This document shows, one piece after another, positions 1-10,876 of a stretch of DNA of 64,000 bases. A model generated the notes under the pieces. It was not told the origin of the DNA and made no database searches. It saw only the letters and a list, made by a program, of their open reading frames with translations. Source of the DNA: Ypsolopha sequella (taxonomy: Eukaryota; Arthropoda; Insecta; Lepidoptera; Ypsolophidae). A program made the position numbers and the translations under genes. Where the stretch lies: the NCBI GenBank assembly GCA_934047225.1, contig CAKOHE010000074.1:186001-250000 (forward strand), given 5' to 3'. Position 1 is the stretch's first letter, and every line of letters begins with the position of its first letter.

Positions 1-80
1 AGAAAGAAAAGTAAATCTGGATGTGAGGAGCCTCGTATCCCGGTTCAGAGCTCCTCACATCCAGATTTACTTTTCTTTCT
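1..80. repeat. Perfect 31-bp inverted repeat (hairpin)
   Basis: Positions 1-31 and 50-80 are exact reverse complements around an 18-base loop (32-49). The window starts at the first base of the arm, so the element may extend to the left. It could be a MITE end or a snap-back. No coding content is visible. Confidence 0.85.
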
Positions 81-155
81 GCGTTTCTATACTGCAATGA
101 TATAATGTTAATTTAAAACCATTACGGTTTGTAATTAACATCCATATCTATCCAT

Positions 156-417
156 CAGTGGCGTGCACAGAACTTTTTGCTGGAAAAGCAAGCAATTGGT
201 CAAGAATAACAATAAAAAAATATGAAAAAATTTAAATATCACTTTGAAAAAAAAAAGTTTGTACAGGAAATTTTCACTCTAGGGTAGACATTGTCTACCC
301 TGGCTTCATACAATTTTTTTTTTTTCAAAGTGATATTAAAATTTTTTCATATTTTTTTTATTGTTGTTCTTGACCAATTGTTTGCTTTTCCAGCAAAAAG
401 TTCTGTGCACGCCACTG
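156..417. mobile_element. hAT-type MITE with 8-bp target duplication
   Basis: The element begins CAGTGGCGTGCACAGAAC and ends with the reverse complement. Its long, nearly perfect inverted arms (about 156-260 and 300-417) include a poly(A)/poly(T) segment. The flanks CTATCCAT (148-155 and 418-425) are an exact 8-bp duplication. CAGTG termini with 8-bp duplications are typical of hAT elements. It has no transposase and is non-autonomous. Confidence 0.9.
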
Positions 418-530
418 CTATCCATACTAATAATGTAATAGTAAAAAAGTCGTGTTTTTTCATTGAATACTTTTGCGAAATTTTAAACGAAATGGGTCAT
501 TATATTAGTGTTTCAAATTTTTAGAATTTT

Positions 531-567
531 TGTATGTATGTCTGTCTGTCTGTCTGTATGTATGTAA
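531..567. repeat. TGTA/TGTC microsatellite
   Basis: A short tetranucleotide tract alternates TGTA and TGTC units. It is a simple repeat and part of no gene. Confidence 0.85.
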
Positions 568-635
568 GTGTCGTTTTAACTTAAGAAAAACACAACTAAA
601 TTGGGTGCAGATTTCTTTATTATCATAGTAGTAAT

Positions 636-735
636 CCTGCCCCTCTATTATGTATCTTTAGTTGCCAACTGGACTGGGTGCCTATCATCGAAAATCTTGA
701 GATTCATACAAAAGGTAAAAACTGAATGTGAAATC
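636..735 (+). repeat. Single-ended copy of the 17.6-kb MITE family
   Basis: About 100 bases match the left half of the MITE at 17,572-17,791, including the block around GTTGCCAACT..GGGTGCCTATCATC. The right inverted arm is missing, so this is a broken copy. The rest of 570-1,121 shows only AT-rich sequence with no gene. Confidence 0.65.
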
Positions 736-1121
736 AACAGCTTATTTCCTTCATTTTTTTTTCTTAAGTATTATCTAGTGACGTCTAACTACGTCTCTAT
801 ACAGCCCAAAAAGCTAAATTTGATTTGATTAAATATGATACCTGTCAGGATATCGTGAATATTGCCTCGTTTTTACGCAAAGTTTAGCAAATTGTATAAT
901 TTTTATCTTTACTGGAAATAAAAAAAAGAGAAATACAGACGTGTCGTTCATGTAAAGAAAACTAAGTTTTTACACTTTCATATAAATAAACCGTTACCAT
1001 TTCATGGCAAACAGTTTTCATCTCGAAACCAGTTTTCAAATTCGGTGCTTTTTGAATATCTCGCCATCTTGCACCTCTTGATGAGAGATGGGTCGGATAC
1101 CGGTGTGGGGGGAAGGGAAAC

Positions 1122-1397
1122 ATATACAAGATGAATTTGTGAACATCGTCCAAATTCATACTTGAGCCTTTGTAAGTGATCAGCATCATGAACCAATAAA
1201 GATTTTTGTAAAATTCATAAAATGAAATTTCGACTCCCCATAGTGATTCACTCAGGACTGGAAGTGAATTACCATGGGAAGTCGAAATTATATTATACGA
1301 ATTTCACAAAAATTGTTATCGATTCATGATGCTGGTTACTTACCAAGCCTCCAGTATGAATTTGGACGAAGATCAAAAAGTCACCTTGTATAAAGAT
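1122..1397. mobile_element. Foldback element, family FB1 copy 1
   Basis: Long inverted arms meet near position 1,259. The left arm contains GTCCAAATTCATACTTGAG and the right arm contains its counterpart. The outer edges read TATACAAG.. and ..CTTGTATA. Similar arms, with the core CAAATTCATACTGGAG, recur at 5,788-6,061, 37,449-37,769 and 37,780-38,563. No transposase is visible, so this is probably a MITE-like family. Positions 1,398-1,828 hold no recognisable feature. Confidence 0.75.
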
Positions 1398-1828
1398 GTC
1401 TGCAAAGTTTCATTGAAATTAAAGCCATCAGGACGTCACAAACCCCTAAAGCATTTATATGGCATCTGAGCGGGATAACTCTCTAAGGTAATTGAATAAA
1501 TATGGTAGTAATTACACAAAAGGGCTCAAAGAAAAAATCGTAGATCAGATTATTCCCTCGTAGTCCCTACACCATATATATTCACGCTCTCAAAGGGCTG
1601 ATTAAGGGCTGCTCGTTAATCTTGCAATGAAACTTACTGGAACTAAATTACATTTCCTTCGGTTGATCTGAAGACGTATATAATGTATATATAGGTATTT
1701 CTCTGTATTGTACGTATATTCTACCCACAGACTAGTGGTATGTGATATCTACCAAACGTAACTAGTAGAGTTCCTATATTATTTGCTTTACATGTGCAGT
1801 GCATTACAAACTAGAAATCAACTAGAAA

Positions 1829-1900
1829 TCCTTGGTGGTTAAGTCGAAAACGCACTTCCTTGTAAGCAAGAGGTCGCAGGTTCGAATTCTGGACCGAGGA
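1829..1900 (+). tRNA. Degenerate tRNA-Thr(TGT)-like sequence
   Basis: A 72-base stretch has a 7-bp acceptor stem with one G-U pair (TCCTTGG with CCGAGGA), a D-loop-like TGGTTAAG, an anticodon loop CTTGTAA (anticodon TGT) and a B-box GGTTCGAATTC. The T-stem has one mismatch, the anticodon stem does not close properly and the D-stem is poor. It is more likely a pseudo-tRNA or a tRNA-derived SINE head than a working gene. Confidence 0.4.
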
Positions 1901-1982
1901 ATTTTTTCAGAATATTTATTTACTTGAAATACTCAAATAATACTGTTTATAAATATATTATATTTTACTTTTATGCGCTTTT

Positions 1983-2143
1983 GATTATTTATTAGTATTA
2001 AAACAATTAAAAAAAATTATAACTCCATATATTTCGGCCCTCGGTATGGGGCCGTCATCATTCGACTGATGACGGCCCCATACCGAGGGCCGAAATATAT
2101 CGAGTTATAATTTTTTTAATTGTTTTAATACTAATAAATAATC
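1983..2143. mobile_element. Foldback element with 77-bp arms
   Basis: Nearly perfect inverted arms (1983-2060 and 2067-2143) leave a 6-base loop. The inner arm GACGGCCCCATACCGAGGGC is GC-rich and the outer arm is AT-rich. Only one or two differences separate the arms, which suggests a young element or conversion between arms. Confidence 0.85.
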
Positions 2144-2267
2144 TAATAATAATGAGAGTATGTTTGGAACCTTTCATAATTTACGTCCTCTTTAATATAA
2201 AAACATTATATAATATGTACTGAGTGTTAATTTGATAACATTTTTCCTTTAAACAAATTCTACCCTT

Positions 2268-2441
2268 GAATACGAACAACTTTTACTATGGGGCCAACCA
2301 TGAGGTCGCAAAAAAAAATCAGCTGTTCCATAGAAATGTTAAATACGTACCCGACCAAAATGTATGAAACAGCCGATTTATTTTTTGCCATTTTAGGGTC
2401 GGCCCCATAATAAAAGTTGTTCATATTAATGGGTAGAACGT
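2268..2441. mobile_element. Foldback element
   Basis: The arms CGAACAACTTTTACTATGGG (left) and CCCCATAATAAAAGTTGTTC (right) are inverted. They are bordered by ATTCTACCC and GGGTAGAAC, with about 90 bases of spacer. No coding content. Confidence 0.75.
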
Positions 2442-2489
2442 CGCGTTTTAAGGGAAAAGCTTATCATCTTAAAATCCTGTACATATCGT

Positions 2490-2558
2490 CAGGACATGAA
2501 TCCCCGAGGGGGTATCAGAGGTGTTCCCGAGAGTGAACTGCGAAAGTCACAATCCAGT
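2490..2558. repeat. Dispersed repeat shared with 37,853-37,920
   Basis: The block GACATGAATCCCCGAGGGGG and the following TGTTCCCGAG..GTGAACT recur near 37,860 with few changes. It is an interspersed repeat of unknown type. Confidence 0.6.
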
Positions 2559-2559
2559 T

Positions 2560-2822
2560 CAAATTCAAATAGTTTATTTTGCAAAGCAGGTATAGATATA
2601 TACACTTTTTACACGTCAAATTTAATCTAATAAAGAAAATATATGTAATAAAATAATAAATGTACATGAACTAAATTAAAGGTTTATTCAATTTATGTAG
2701 CAATATATTTACGATTAAAATGATAGGTAAAATATATATTATACAAGGTAAAATCCAATCAGCCGCCCGAACCCATACCGGAGACCCGGCCAGGGACCAG
2801 GAACAAGGTTCAATGATCACCA
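2560..2822 (-). mobile_element. 5'-truncated LINE 3' end (tail family of 30.1 kb)
   Basis: Read on the minus strand, this matches the 3' end of the LINE ending at 30,089: CCCGGCCGGGTCTCCGG-like sequence, then TTTAGTTCATGTACATTTAT, and a terminal AATAAACTATTTGAATTTGA. It contains no coding sequence and is a typical 5'-truncated insertion. Confidence 0.8.
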
Positions 2823-2842
2823 GTATGGGAATAGATAATAGT

Positions 2843-3235
2843 AGTTTATGCTACTAGGGCGAAAAGGAATAAATTACGAGGACGATTTAAAACATGAGCG
2901 TAGCGAGTGTTTTAAACGTAACCGAGTAATTTATTGCTTTTACGCCCGTGTATCATACTACGTTTTTCAATGCATAGTGTGAGGAAATGAAAACAAATAT
3001 AATCTTGTGAACTTTCAATTATGATTGGCTCAAAAGGATTGTATCCAGAGCCGTTAAACAGTGGAAAAAAAAAAGTATAACATTTATGGTACACAGGAAA
3101 GGCTGCAGGTTAGCCAACCATTGCAAACAAATAAAATAAAAAATAATAATAAAGCCCTAGGGCAAAATAATCGACTTTCTGTTCGGTTTTGATGCATAAA
3201 AAGTGGGCCTTTACGAGCACATGCATTGAAAAATA
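2843..3235. repeat. Interspersed repeat, pair of 19,731-20,140
   Basis: About 390 bases match 19,731-20,140 in the same orientation. The left end is a hairpin: GTAGTTTATGCTACTAGGGC pairs with the reverse complement of the block ending near 2,962. Copy 1 carries an extra palindromic insert of about 30 bases (around 2,888-2,918) that copy 2 lacks. It contains no protein. Positions 3,236-3,505 hold nothing recognisable. Confidence 0.75.
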
Positions 3236-3505
3236 CTTTTTATTATCAAACTTATTTTTAATGCTAATAACTTTGTAATAACATAATACTGACGAAAAAA
3301 TTCAGAGCAAACATTATATAACGGTTTCTTTTGTAACCAATTTTAGCCAGCCTTCGCTTCGAATGACTTTGCTCTTGAATTACAATACAGCTCCGATGCA
3401 TAGTGCTAATAGTACTTATATACAACCTTCAGCAGAATGCTATAATAGTTGTTGTGTAGCCGTCGCGAAGATAATTAAATTGCAAGTACGGTTTAAACAT
3501 TACAT

Positions 3506-3620
3506 TATTTTGAATGAATGAATGAATGAACGTTTATTTGCAAGAATATGCGTATTACGAGTTTATAAACAGAAAAACAATATAATATAGCCGATTCTGA
3601 AGGCTTTAATTTTAGTTTTA
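3506..3620 (-). mobile_element. Possible LINE 3' end with (TTCA)n tail
   Basis: On the minus strand, sequence ending in CTTGCAAATAAACGTTCATT runs into a short (TTCA)n tail. Simple-repeat tails after an AATAAA-like motif are common at insect LINE 3' ends. The fragment is too short to classify. Confidence 0.4.
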
Positions 3621-3710
3621 GTGCTTTCAAAGCTAAATTTTCTTCATTGTAAAAAGGTTCTTAAATCCTAGGAACAGAAGCTAAATTCCTTTTGAAAAAT
3701 TTAAGAAAAA

Positions 3711-4724
3711 TTTATGCTGGTCTAACATAGCAACCCTTTGAGCCGCTGTTTCGTTTTATGCTGGTCTAACATAGCAACCCTTTGAGCCGCTGTTTCGTTT
3801 TATGCTGGTCTAACATAGCAACCCTTTGAGCCGCTGTTTCGTTTTATGCTGGTCTAACATAGCAACCCTTTGAGCCGCTGTTTCGTTTTATGCTGGTCTA
3901 ACATAGCAACCCTTTGAGCCGCTGTTTCGTTTTATGCTGGTCTAACATAGCAACCCTTTGAGCCGCTGTTTCGTTTTATGCTGGTCTAACATAGCAACCC
4001 TTTGAGCCGCTGTTTCGTTTTATGCTGGTCTAACATAGCAACCCTTTGAGCCGCTGTTTCGTTTTATGCTGGTCTAACATAGCAACCCTTTGAGCCGCTG
4101 TTTCGTTTTATGCTGGTCTAACATAGCAACCCTTTGAGCCGCTGTTTCGTTTTATGCTGGTCTAACATAGCAACCCTTTGAGCCGCTGTTTCGTTTTATG
4201 CTGGTCTAACATAGCAACCCTTTGAGCCGCTGTTTCGTTTTATGCTGGTCTAACATAGCAACCCTTTGAGCCGCTGTTTCGTTTTATGCTGGTCTAACAT
4301 AGCAACCCTTTGAGCCGCTGTTTCGTTTTATGCTGGTCTAACATAGCAACCCTTTGAGCCGCTGTTTCGTTTTATGCTGGTCTAACATAGCAACCCTTTG
4401 AGCCGCTGTTTCGTTTTATGCTGGTCTAACATAGCAACCCTTTGAGCCGCTTTTTCGTTTTATGCTGGTCTAACATAGCAACCCTTTGAGCCGCTGTTTC
4501 GTTTTATGCTGGTCTAACATAGCAACCCTTTGAGCCGCTGTTTCGTTTTATGCTGGTCTAACATAGCAACCCTTTGAGCCACTGTTTCGTTTTATGCTGG
4601 TCTAACATAGCAACCCTTTGAGCCGCTGTTTCGTTTTATGCTGGTCTAACATAGCAACCCTTTGAGCCGCTGTTTCGTTTTATGCTGGTCTAACATAGCA
4701 ACCCTTTGAGCCGCTGTTTCGTTT
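3711..4724. repeat. 44-bp minisatellite, 23 units
   Basis: The unit begins TTTTATGCTGGTCTAACATA and ends CCGCTGTTTCG, with a period of exactly 44. The ATG of the unit falls at 3,714 and then every 44 bases to 4,682. Units are nearly identical; the exceptions I saw are one CCGCTTTTTCG (about 4,450) and one CCACTG (about 4,580). The array ends in a T run at 4,723. Because 44 is not divisible by three, a coding role is unlikely. Confidence 0.95.
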
Positions 4725-4739
4725 TTTTTTTTGAATCTA

Positions 4740-5787
4740 AACGTATTCTACTAATTACGACGATGATTTATTTCGATAAATTTTTCTTTCTAATACTTAT
4801 ATCGTAGCCAATAAACGACTTTGGTTTTGTTTTTGTATAAAGCAATTAGTTTATTCTAAAAACTCAAAAGATTAAAAATTCTATAAGTATCTTTAGCTAT
4901 CACCATACAGAAGGATCAGCCTCGAAATTCGTCAGAAATCCTCGGAACCGTGCCAATTTACTGACTAACTTACTGTGTAGCTGAGTCAACATGTTGTTTA
5001 GAAACGTTATTAGTATCGGAAAGTTCAAGTTGAGGTCATGTTTACAAAACGTTTACAAAATTGTCTTTAATTTGTTCTGAGAATTGATCTGAGAATCCAA
5101 CAAAAATATACATAAAATAAAAGTTAATAATTTGAATAAATAGATACATTATGATATAAATATAATATGGAAATTGAGAAAACATCACTATAACACTGAA
5201 TCGATTAAAACCGCCATCGCCACAACATAAGGCGTTCTGTTTTGTTGTACCTAGAGTCCCACATTTTCCCAATGAACCCTAATCTTTTTAACATGGCTAA
5301 CCATGACGTTAATGTATCCACGCTCCTCGCTTTAGTACTAAAAAGCCCTATAAGTGATGTTGTAGTGTAATCTATGTCACTTGATTGTGTTAAGAAGGAT
5401 ACTTTATGAACTGCTATGACACTGACTATAGCAGGGGGGTCTCACTTGACCACGGGACCCGCGATAAATACCTACCGCGACGCAACCCGTCGTCGGCACT
5501 AGAGTCAGTCGAGTGTTACGCACGCTCTGTGATACACGTTCTCACTTGTACCTACGCGTCTTGACTTTTCATGTTCTGTTCTGGCTATGGATAGTCAAAG
5601 AAAGCTAACATACATACTTGTCACTTTATAAGGTCGTCAAAATATAAATATATAAAAAATTTACTCTCAGTCAAGATGCATTTCAGGTCTATTTATCAAT
5701 ATACAATACAGTGGTCGTATATAATGTATGAGTAATAAAACAAAATATTACATCATTTATTTATAAATAATTTTACAAGCTAAAATA
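4740..5787. other. No recognisable feature
   Basis: AT-rich sequence with a GC-richer patch at about 5,440-5,540. A 76-codon open frame on the minus strand (5,042-5,272) is hydrophobic and AT-driven and resembles nothing I know. Confidence 0.5.
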
Positions 5788-6061
5788 TATGGTGACATTA
5801 ATTAATGCAGCCAAATTCATACTGAAGACACGGTAAGTTGTCGGTATCAAGGTTCGATGACCTTTTTTGGGAAATTCGAAAATTATTTCCTTATTTTAAA
5901 AAACCCTGATCCCTACAAACGCAAGCCTAGCGCCGAGTCAATTACTATGGTAGGTAGGTCAACATATTATTTTGTAAAATTAACAATACTTGTTATCGAT
6001 CGGTGATACTGATCATTTACCAAGCATCCAGTATGAATTTGGCTGCATAAACACCTTATAA
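5788..6061. mobile_element. Foldback element, family FB1 copy 2
   Basis: The left arm GCAGCCAAATTCATACTGAA and the right arm CAGTATGAATTTGGCTGC are inverted. Outer edges GGTGACATTA and AACACCTTA match the family ends at 1,397 and 38,563. It has no coding sequence. Positions 6,062-6,763 show no recognisable feature. Confidence 0.75.
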
Positions 6062-6817
6062 AATACCTCTTTCACGCGTGCAACGTTTTAAACAACCCTA
6101 CCGAGTGAACAGTGATTTATGACCTTGAGACCGTCACAGTAAAAGAAGCTCTAGCGCGTAGTAATTCCATACATTCTCGCTTGCACGCACGTGTGGTACC
6201 TGACTGTAGGCAATTATAAAAAGTTGCCGAACGGCGGGTGCGAGCTAGTTTGTACTTTATTGCTGCTTGGCGAGAGTAGCTATTTATTTCAATGTTATTG
6301 CAAAGTGATTCTTCTGTACGTAGTATTTTATTCTGTGACTATAGTACCATTACAGTGCTAAAGTGCTACTAATAGAGATTAAATAACATCACTACGCCAC
6401 TAATCAGCACTATAATAATTGTGCCTAAACTCTATTTCTGTAAACGTTCTAAGAGCGAAACAATTGTTAAACTTTCGGCGCCTTGGGGGAGCGGACTGAG
6501 AAGGGCTGACTTCATAAAAATATACGGTCGCAAACCAGCTTATGCCACAAGGTCGTATGCTATAACCACTAGCTTATAAAAAGAAAAAAAAAATAGTTGT
6601 AAAATAAAAAATTCATATAATTTAAAGGTCCTATTTTGATAGAACGAAAAAAAAAACAAATTAATCCTTCACAGATTCATTTTCAACTCCAGGATGGCGA
6701 AAGGAAAACAAAGTAAAAAAAATTACTTTGTTCCGTCAGGAAAAATTTAGTCCAACACAAAAGTACTACTCTGTCAAGAAAGTAACGGGAAAAAATCAAT
6801 AATATACAAAATGTTAG

Positions 6818-8362
6818 TTATTCATCAACATTTATTTTATCACCTTCAAAGTATGCTCCTTCGGAAACAATACACTTACGCCAACGAATAACCCAATCAT
6901 CAAAACATTTTTTAAATGCTTTTTCCGGAATTAAATTCAGTTCTTGCTGCGAATTCTTCTTTATGTCTTCTACCGAATGAAATCGGGTGCCACGAAGAGG
7001 TAATTTGAGTTTAGGAAAAAGAAAGAAGTCGGCTGGAGCCACATCTAACGAATAAGGTGGTTGCTCGACGGTATTTGTTGAGTTTTTGATCAAAAATTCG
7101 TTCACAATGATGGCCTTGTGCGAAGGCGCATTATCGTGGTGCAAAAACCAAGAATTTTCTTTCCACAGATCCGGCCTTTTTCGTCGAATTTGTTCTCTTA
7201 AGGCGATTACCATCGCCAAATTAGCAGCTCGATATTTGTCACTACAAATATCAACGGAAACGACATTGAAATAACGTTCATATCAGCGCGCAATGCATAG
7301 TGTCTGTTACGACGCTCGCTGCGTCCTTGAAAGAGCGAAATAGGGGAAAATTATACTTTTCACTTGGACGTGAGTACTCGGTTGAATAATCTTATGTTAT
7401 GTTTATAGCTATAAAGTTTATCTATTTATCAAAGCATAGATGAATTCAATCGGCCAAGCCACTCAGGAGCAGTAAGGAATTTGAGGTCTAAAAACACCAT
7501 CCAGTAAAAAAAAAAAATCATGTAGAAGTTTTGGTGGTATGAAAAAGAAAACTGTTGCATATGTTTTCTAAGAGTTGATTGTTCATAATACATTTTTTCA
7601 TTATTTTTGGTTTGGCCATAAACAAGGAGTAGGCTTTAGAAAGTACCCATTTGGCAAAAGTAAGGGCCTTAAACGCCGCATCATGCTCAAATAATATTCT
7701 TTATTTACCGTTTGACCTTCCGGCAAGAATTCCGAGTGCACAACACCGCGATAGTCAAAGAAAACAGTCAACATAACTTTGACTTTTGATCGACTTTGGC
7801 GTGGTTTTTTCAGTTTCGGTTCAGTTGGAAGGCGCCACTACGAAGCTTGTTGACTAGTTTGCATGTCAAACTCGTAAACCCACGTCTCGTCACCAGTAAC
7901 AATGCGTTTCAGGAATGTTGGGTCGGAATTGACTCGTTCTAGCATGTCCTCAGCGACTCTTATGCGATTGAGTTTTTGGAGAAAATTGAGGTCTTTTGGG
8001 ACTAGCCGAGCGGCAACATGTTTCATACCCAAATGATTATTTAAAATGGTACGGATCGACTCGTGAGACATAGAAAGTTCGGCAGCTATCTCTCTCAAAC
8101 TTGAATGAGGATTTTCAGTCACTATTTTCTTCACTTTTGCGATATTAACTTCAGTTGCAGACGTTGATGGCCTACCAGAGCGAGGCAAATCTACCATCAC
8201 ATCTCGCCCACTTTTGAACGCTTTGTACCACTCATAAGCACGTGTTTTTGACAAAGTCGATTCACCGTAAGCCTTTTGTAACATTTTCAGTGACTCCGAA
8301 CACGAAATTCCATTGGCGATACAAAATTCAAGACAAACTCTTTGTTCAATGTTTTTGTCCAT
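6818..8362 (-). pseudogene. mariner transposase, disrupted
   Basis: This is a DD34D transposase that would cut and paste the mariner at TA sites. The start is the ATG at 8,362 (MDKNIEQRVCLEFC). The open frame runs further upstream, but family similarity begins here. The N-terminal half has the helix-turn-helix region and the first catalytic Asp in VTGDETWVYEFD. A TAG at 7,838-7,840 replaces what is normally Glu in the SSEW region, and the frame continues past it. The C-terminal half (6,818-7,196) holds the second Asp in HHDNAPSH and the third in PPYSLDVAPAD, 34 residues apart. A TTAA-flanked element splits the gene inside the MRRLREQIRR region. With one nonsense codon and one insertion it is inactive but young. 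Confidence 0.9.
7202..7668. mobile_element. TTAA-flanked MITE (piggyBac-like), copy 1
   Basis: The element begins GGCGATTACCATCGCC and ends GTAAGGGCC. It is flanked by TTAA on both sides (7,198-7,201 and 7,669-7,672). It lies inside the mariner transposase, whose reading resumes exactly after one TTAA is removed. Two relatives sit at 18,465-18,871 and 34,313-34,773, each also bounded by TTAA. A TTAA duplication is the mark of piggyBac-type transposition. There is no transposase inside. Confidence 0.85.
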
Positions 8363-8862
8363 TATGAAATTCGCAATACACACAAGATATGATATGACTA
8401 AAAACAGCACTGTATTTAATCTAAATAACAGATGCAACTCAAACTCCGCACCAAAATGGAAAACAGTTGTGCCAATCTTACAACAACAAAAATTAACAAC
8501 ATTTGAATTTAGAACCATAGACAAATCAGCCATTCCCGATACTTTCTTGACTGAATGTATATAATTTCGGACCATAAACAAAAACCAATTATAGATACAC
8601 ACACTGATTTCTATAAACACCTACCGGGTGTGAAAATGAAACAAAAGGAAAAATGAACTTTGGTCCGAAATATGACCCGTTAGGAAAAATTTAGTCCGAC
8701 ATAAAATTGGTAATTTCAGATCACAAACAAGAAAATATTTAAAATATTTAAAATTGGCTGCAGGCACTTCCTTCCGTAAATATCGGTACCCTACTCGACA
8801 ATCTTTCATATATTACGGCCATAGGCTTGCGGCTATGTACGACACTAACCTAACCACATCGC

Positions 8863-9125
8863 TGCCCCTGCGGAGCTGACGTGGACTGTTCCGGGCTCCA
8901 CGGCCTATCGTGTCGACGCAGTGCCAGCCGCCACTCTCGCCATGCTGCCCTGAATGACATTATCCGAAGGGCCTTCACCACGGTCAACGTACCATCGACG
9001 CGTAAACCGACAGGAGTCGTTCGGGACGATAGAAAGAGGCCCGACGGCATGACTTTGACAGCATGGAAGCATGGGCGGCCGCTAGTGTGGGACGCAACAT
9101 GCGTGGAACATGCAACGCTGGTGGC
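8863..9125 (+). pseudogene. Fragment of a repeat-associated C-terminal domain (CPCG..HGLSC)
   Basis: The frame reads CPCGADVDCSGLHGLSCRRS, then RHAALNDIIRRAF, then KRPDGMTL..GRPLVWDATC. I recognise this cysteine-rich pattern from the C-terminus of retroelement-type proteins found in many invertebrate genomes. A stop (TAA near 8,848) precedes it and similarity ends near 9,125, so only an isolated fragment survives. It is probably the 3' coding end of a LINE. Its function is not established. Confidence 0.6.
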
Positions 9126-9268
9126 TTCTTATGTCCAACAAAGCTGCAGGGCCGCTGGTAGATGTCTTTCTGGTGTTAAATTTACTAACAGGTTATGTTA
9201 GAGGTGATTTCCAAGCCACACAAAACAGTTAAAAGTTTTTGTCACTACTTTGGTTCCACACTTTTGTA

Positions 9269-10876
9269 AAAACCCACCCAAGTGTTAAAACACTTTCAGA
9301 AAAGACATTTTGTGGCTCGAAAAAGTAATCGCAAGTTTTCTGGGATGGCTTTAGACCAAGCACACGAGCAGATGAATGCCATATTAAAAAGAGTTGGAGG
9401 TAGGAAGTCACTTCTATCTTACATTTATATTTATGCTACAAAAATTGTAGTTGATTTGATCTGGTTCTTATTTAAACTTTACATTTTTATATTATTTTAC
9501 GCACCACAGGGTTCATTGGTTTGACGGAAAATCCAGATGCTCTACTTAAGTGGCTGTGTCAATTCGGCGTAACACAAATTAACTTATTTGACAGGACTAA
9601 CCTTATTTTGAGTGTCCTGTCTTTGTCTTTTCGATACAGAAAGAAAAAGACAGGACCCTTAAAATAAGGTTAGTACTGTCAAATAAGTTGTGCTACGCCG
9701 AATCGACATAACCGACAAACCGACATTGTTAACAGTTTTGAGAAGGCAATTTTGTATACGGAAAACAGCGCTATAGATGAAGACACCAGCCATCTTTCTG
9801 ACACGACCGCAAATAAAAATAAATTTATGGTGGATGTAAAGTCAATGGTAACAACATTCAATAATATGGGAAACCCTTTCCTTGAACAATCTCCGACTTG
9901 TATAATATTGACACAAAAATGATCGCTCCATCTGAAGTTGCCGAAGTTATATTCAAGATAGAAACAAGTGGTGAAGAGCAAAACATTAAATTTTATAATG
10001 AGTGATTACAGACGAACTCTTAAAAAAAAGTTTGCAAGATCCAATCAAGCTCAATAAATATCCCCTTCTAAACCCTTAAAAAAAAGGATGTCAGCAAAAT
10101 GAAACTTCAAATAGGAGGACTTAAGAACGACTGTAGTCTATCTAGCAAACTTTATATTGCCACTTGTGAGCACAGAGCATGAAAACCAAGCCAGCCCTCC
10201 AGCTCTTTATTCGATGAGTAAATTACGATTGGGAAGAAAGTCAGACTTACTGAAGGCAGTAATACCGCCTATACCATTTGCGACCATTATCAGCAAAAAT
10301 ACTTGACGGATTTGCATAAGTCCACATGCTGTGCCCTGGCCAAAGCAAAACTTTCAGTGAATATGCTTTAACAGTATTTATACCATTTCTTTGTAAAGAA
10401 CTTGGCACGGTCTTAAGATTAGATGTTGTTTGGCACACATATAAGAGCGATAGGCTAAAGAATAGCACCAGAAAAAAACGTGGTCAAAGAACACGGGTCA
10501 CTGCTACGACGAAAATACCTAAAGGTTGGGCGAATTTCCTGAGGATCAATTCCAACAAGGAAGAACTGTTTCATTTAATTTCCACCTTATGTCATTCATA
10601 TGACTTTGACAATGGCAAAGAACTTTATATCACGGATGGAGCCAATATTTTGATGAATATAACATGTGACACTCAGAGGTTAGCCCCGTGTAATCATGAA
10701 GAGGCGGATACTCGCATAATGGTGCATGTGTCTAATGCTGTCGCTTAAGGTCTGACAAAAATCATGCTTCGCGCTGTTGATACTGACATCGTAGTACTAG
10801 CAGTTGCACAAGTGCAAAAACTACCTCAACTTGAAGAGCTGTGGGTGCACATAGATAATGGAAAACACCACAAGTA
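9269..10876 (+). pseudogene. Decayed repeat-associated gene (HEEADTR family)
   Basis: Blocks in different frames line up with a protein family I know only as an uncharacterised, highly repeated gene of invertebrates. In order they are FSGMALDQAHEQMNA (near 9,340), a GLTENPDALLKWL block (near 9,520), NNMGNPFLEQSP (near 9,870), LRLDVVWHTY (near 10,420), and APCNHEEADTRIMVH followed by VDTDIVVLAV (10,690-10,805). The HEEADTR and VDTD blocks resemble PIN-like nuclease acidic motifs, but this is inference. A MITE splits it at 9,557-9,708. A stop at 10,746 and several frameshifts make it non-functional. Confidence 0.6.
9557..9708. mobile_element. Small foldback MITE inside the decayed gene
   Basis: Arms containing ATTCGGCGTAACACA (left) and TGTGCTACGCCGAAT (right) are inverted. 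The inner arms ACAGGACTAACCTTATTTTG and TAAAATAAGGTTAGTACTGT flank a short T/A-rich centre. It separates two coding blocks of the surrounding pseudogene. Confidence 0.8.

Larger units (their letters stand above)
6764..8560 (-). mobile_element. mariner transposon, interrupted
   Basis: Inverted termini share GTCAAGAAAGTA.CGGGAA (left near 6,773, right near 8,533-8,551 on the other strand). Between them lie both halves of a mariner transposase. Without the inserted element (7,202-7,668) the length is about 1.33 kb, the usual mariner size. The ends lie in TA-rich sequence as expected for TA target duplications, but the exact outer bases are uncertain. Similar GGAAAAATTTAGTCC blocks just outside both ends (6,740 and 8,680) are direct repeats of unknown meaning. 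Confidence 0.85.

Noticed and set aside
1829..1900. Functional tRNA gene
   Set aside because: The anticodon stem is mispaired and the D-stem is poor. The relics at 20,183, 35,645 and 39,081 are even more degenerate.
5042..5272. 76-codon hydrophobic minus-strand frame as a membrane protein
   Set aside because: Low-complexity AT-driven Tyr/Ile/Phe content with no homology pattern or supporting signals.
8313..8564. Plus-strand 83-codon frame over the mariner
   Set aside because: It is the antisense shadow of the transposase N-terminus and terminal repeat.
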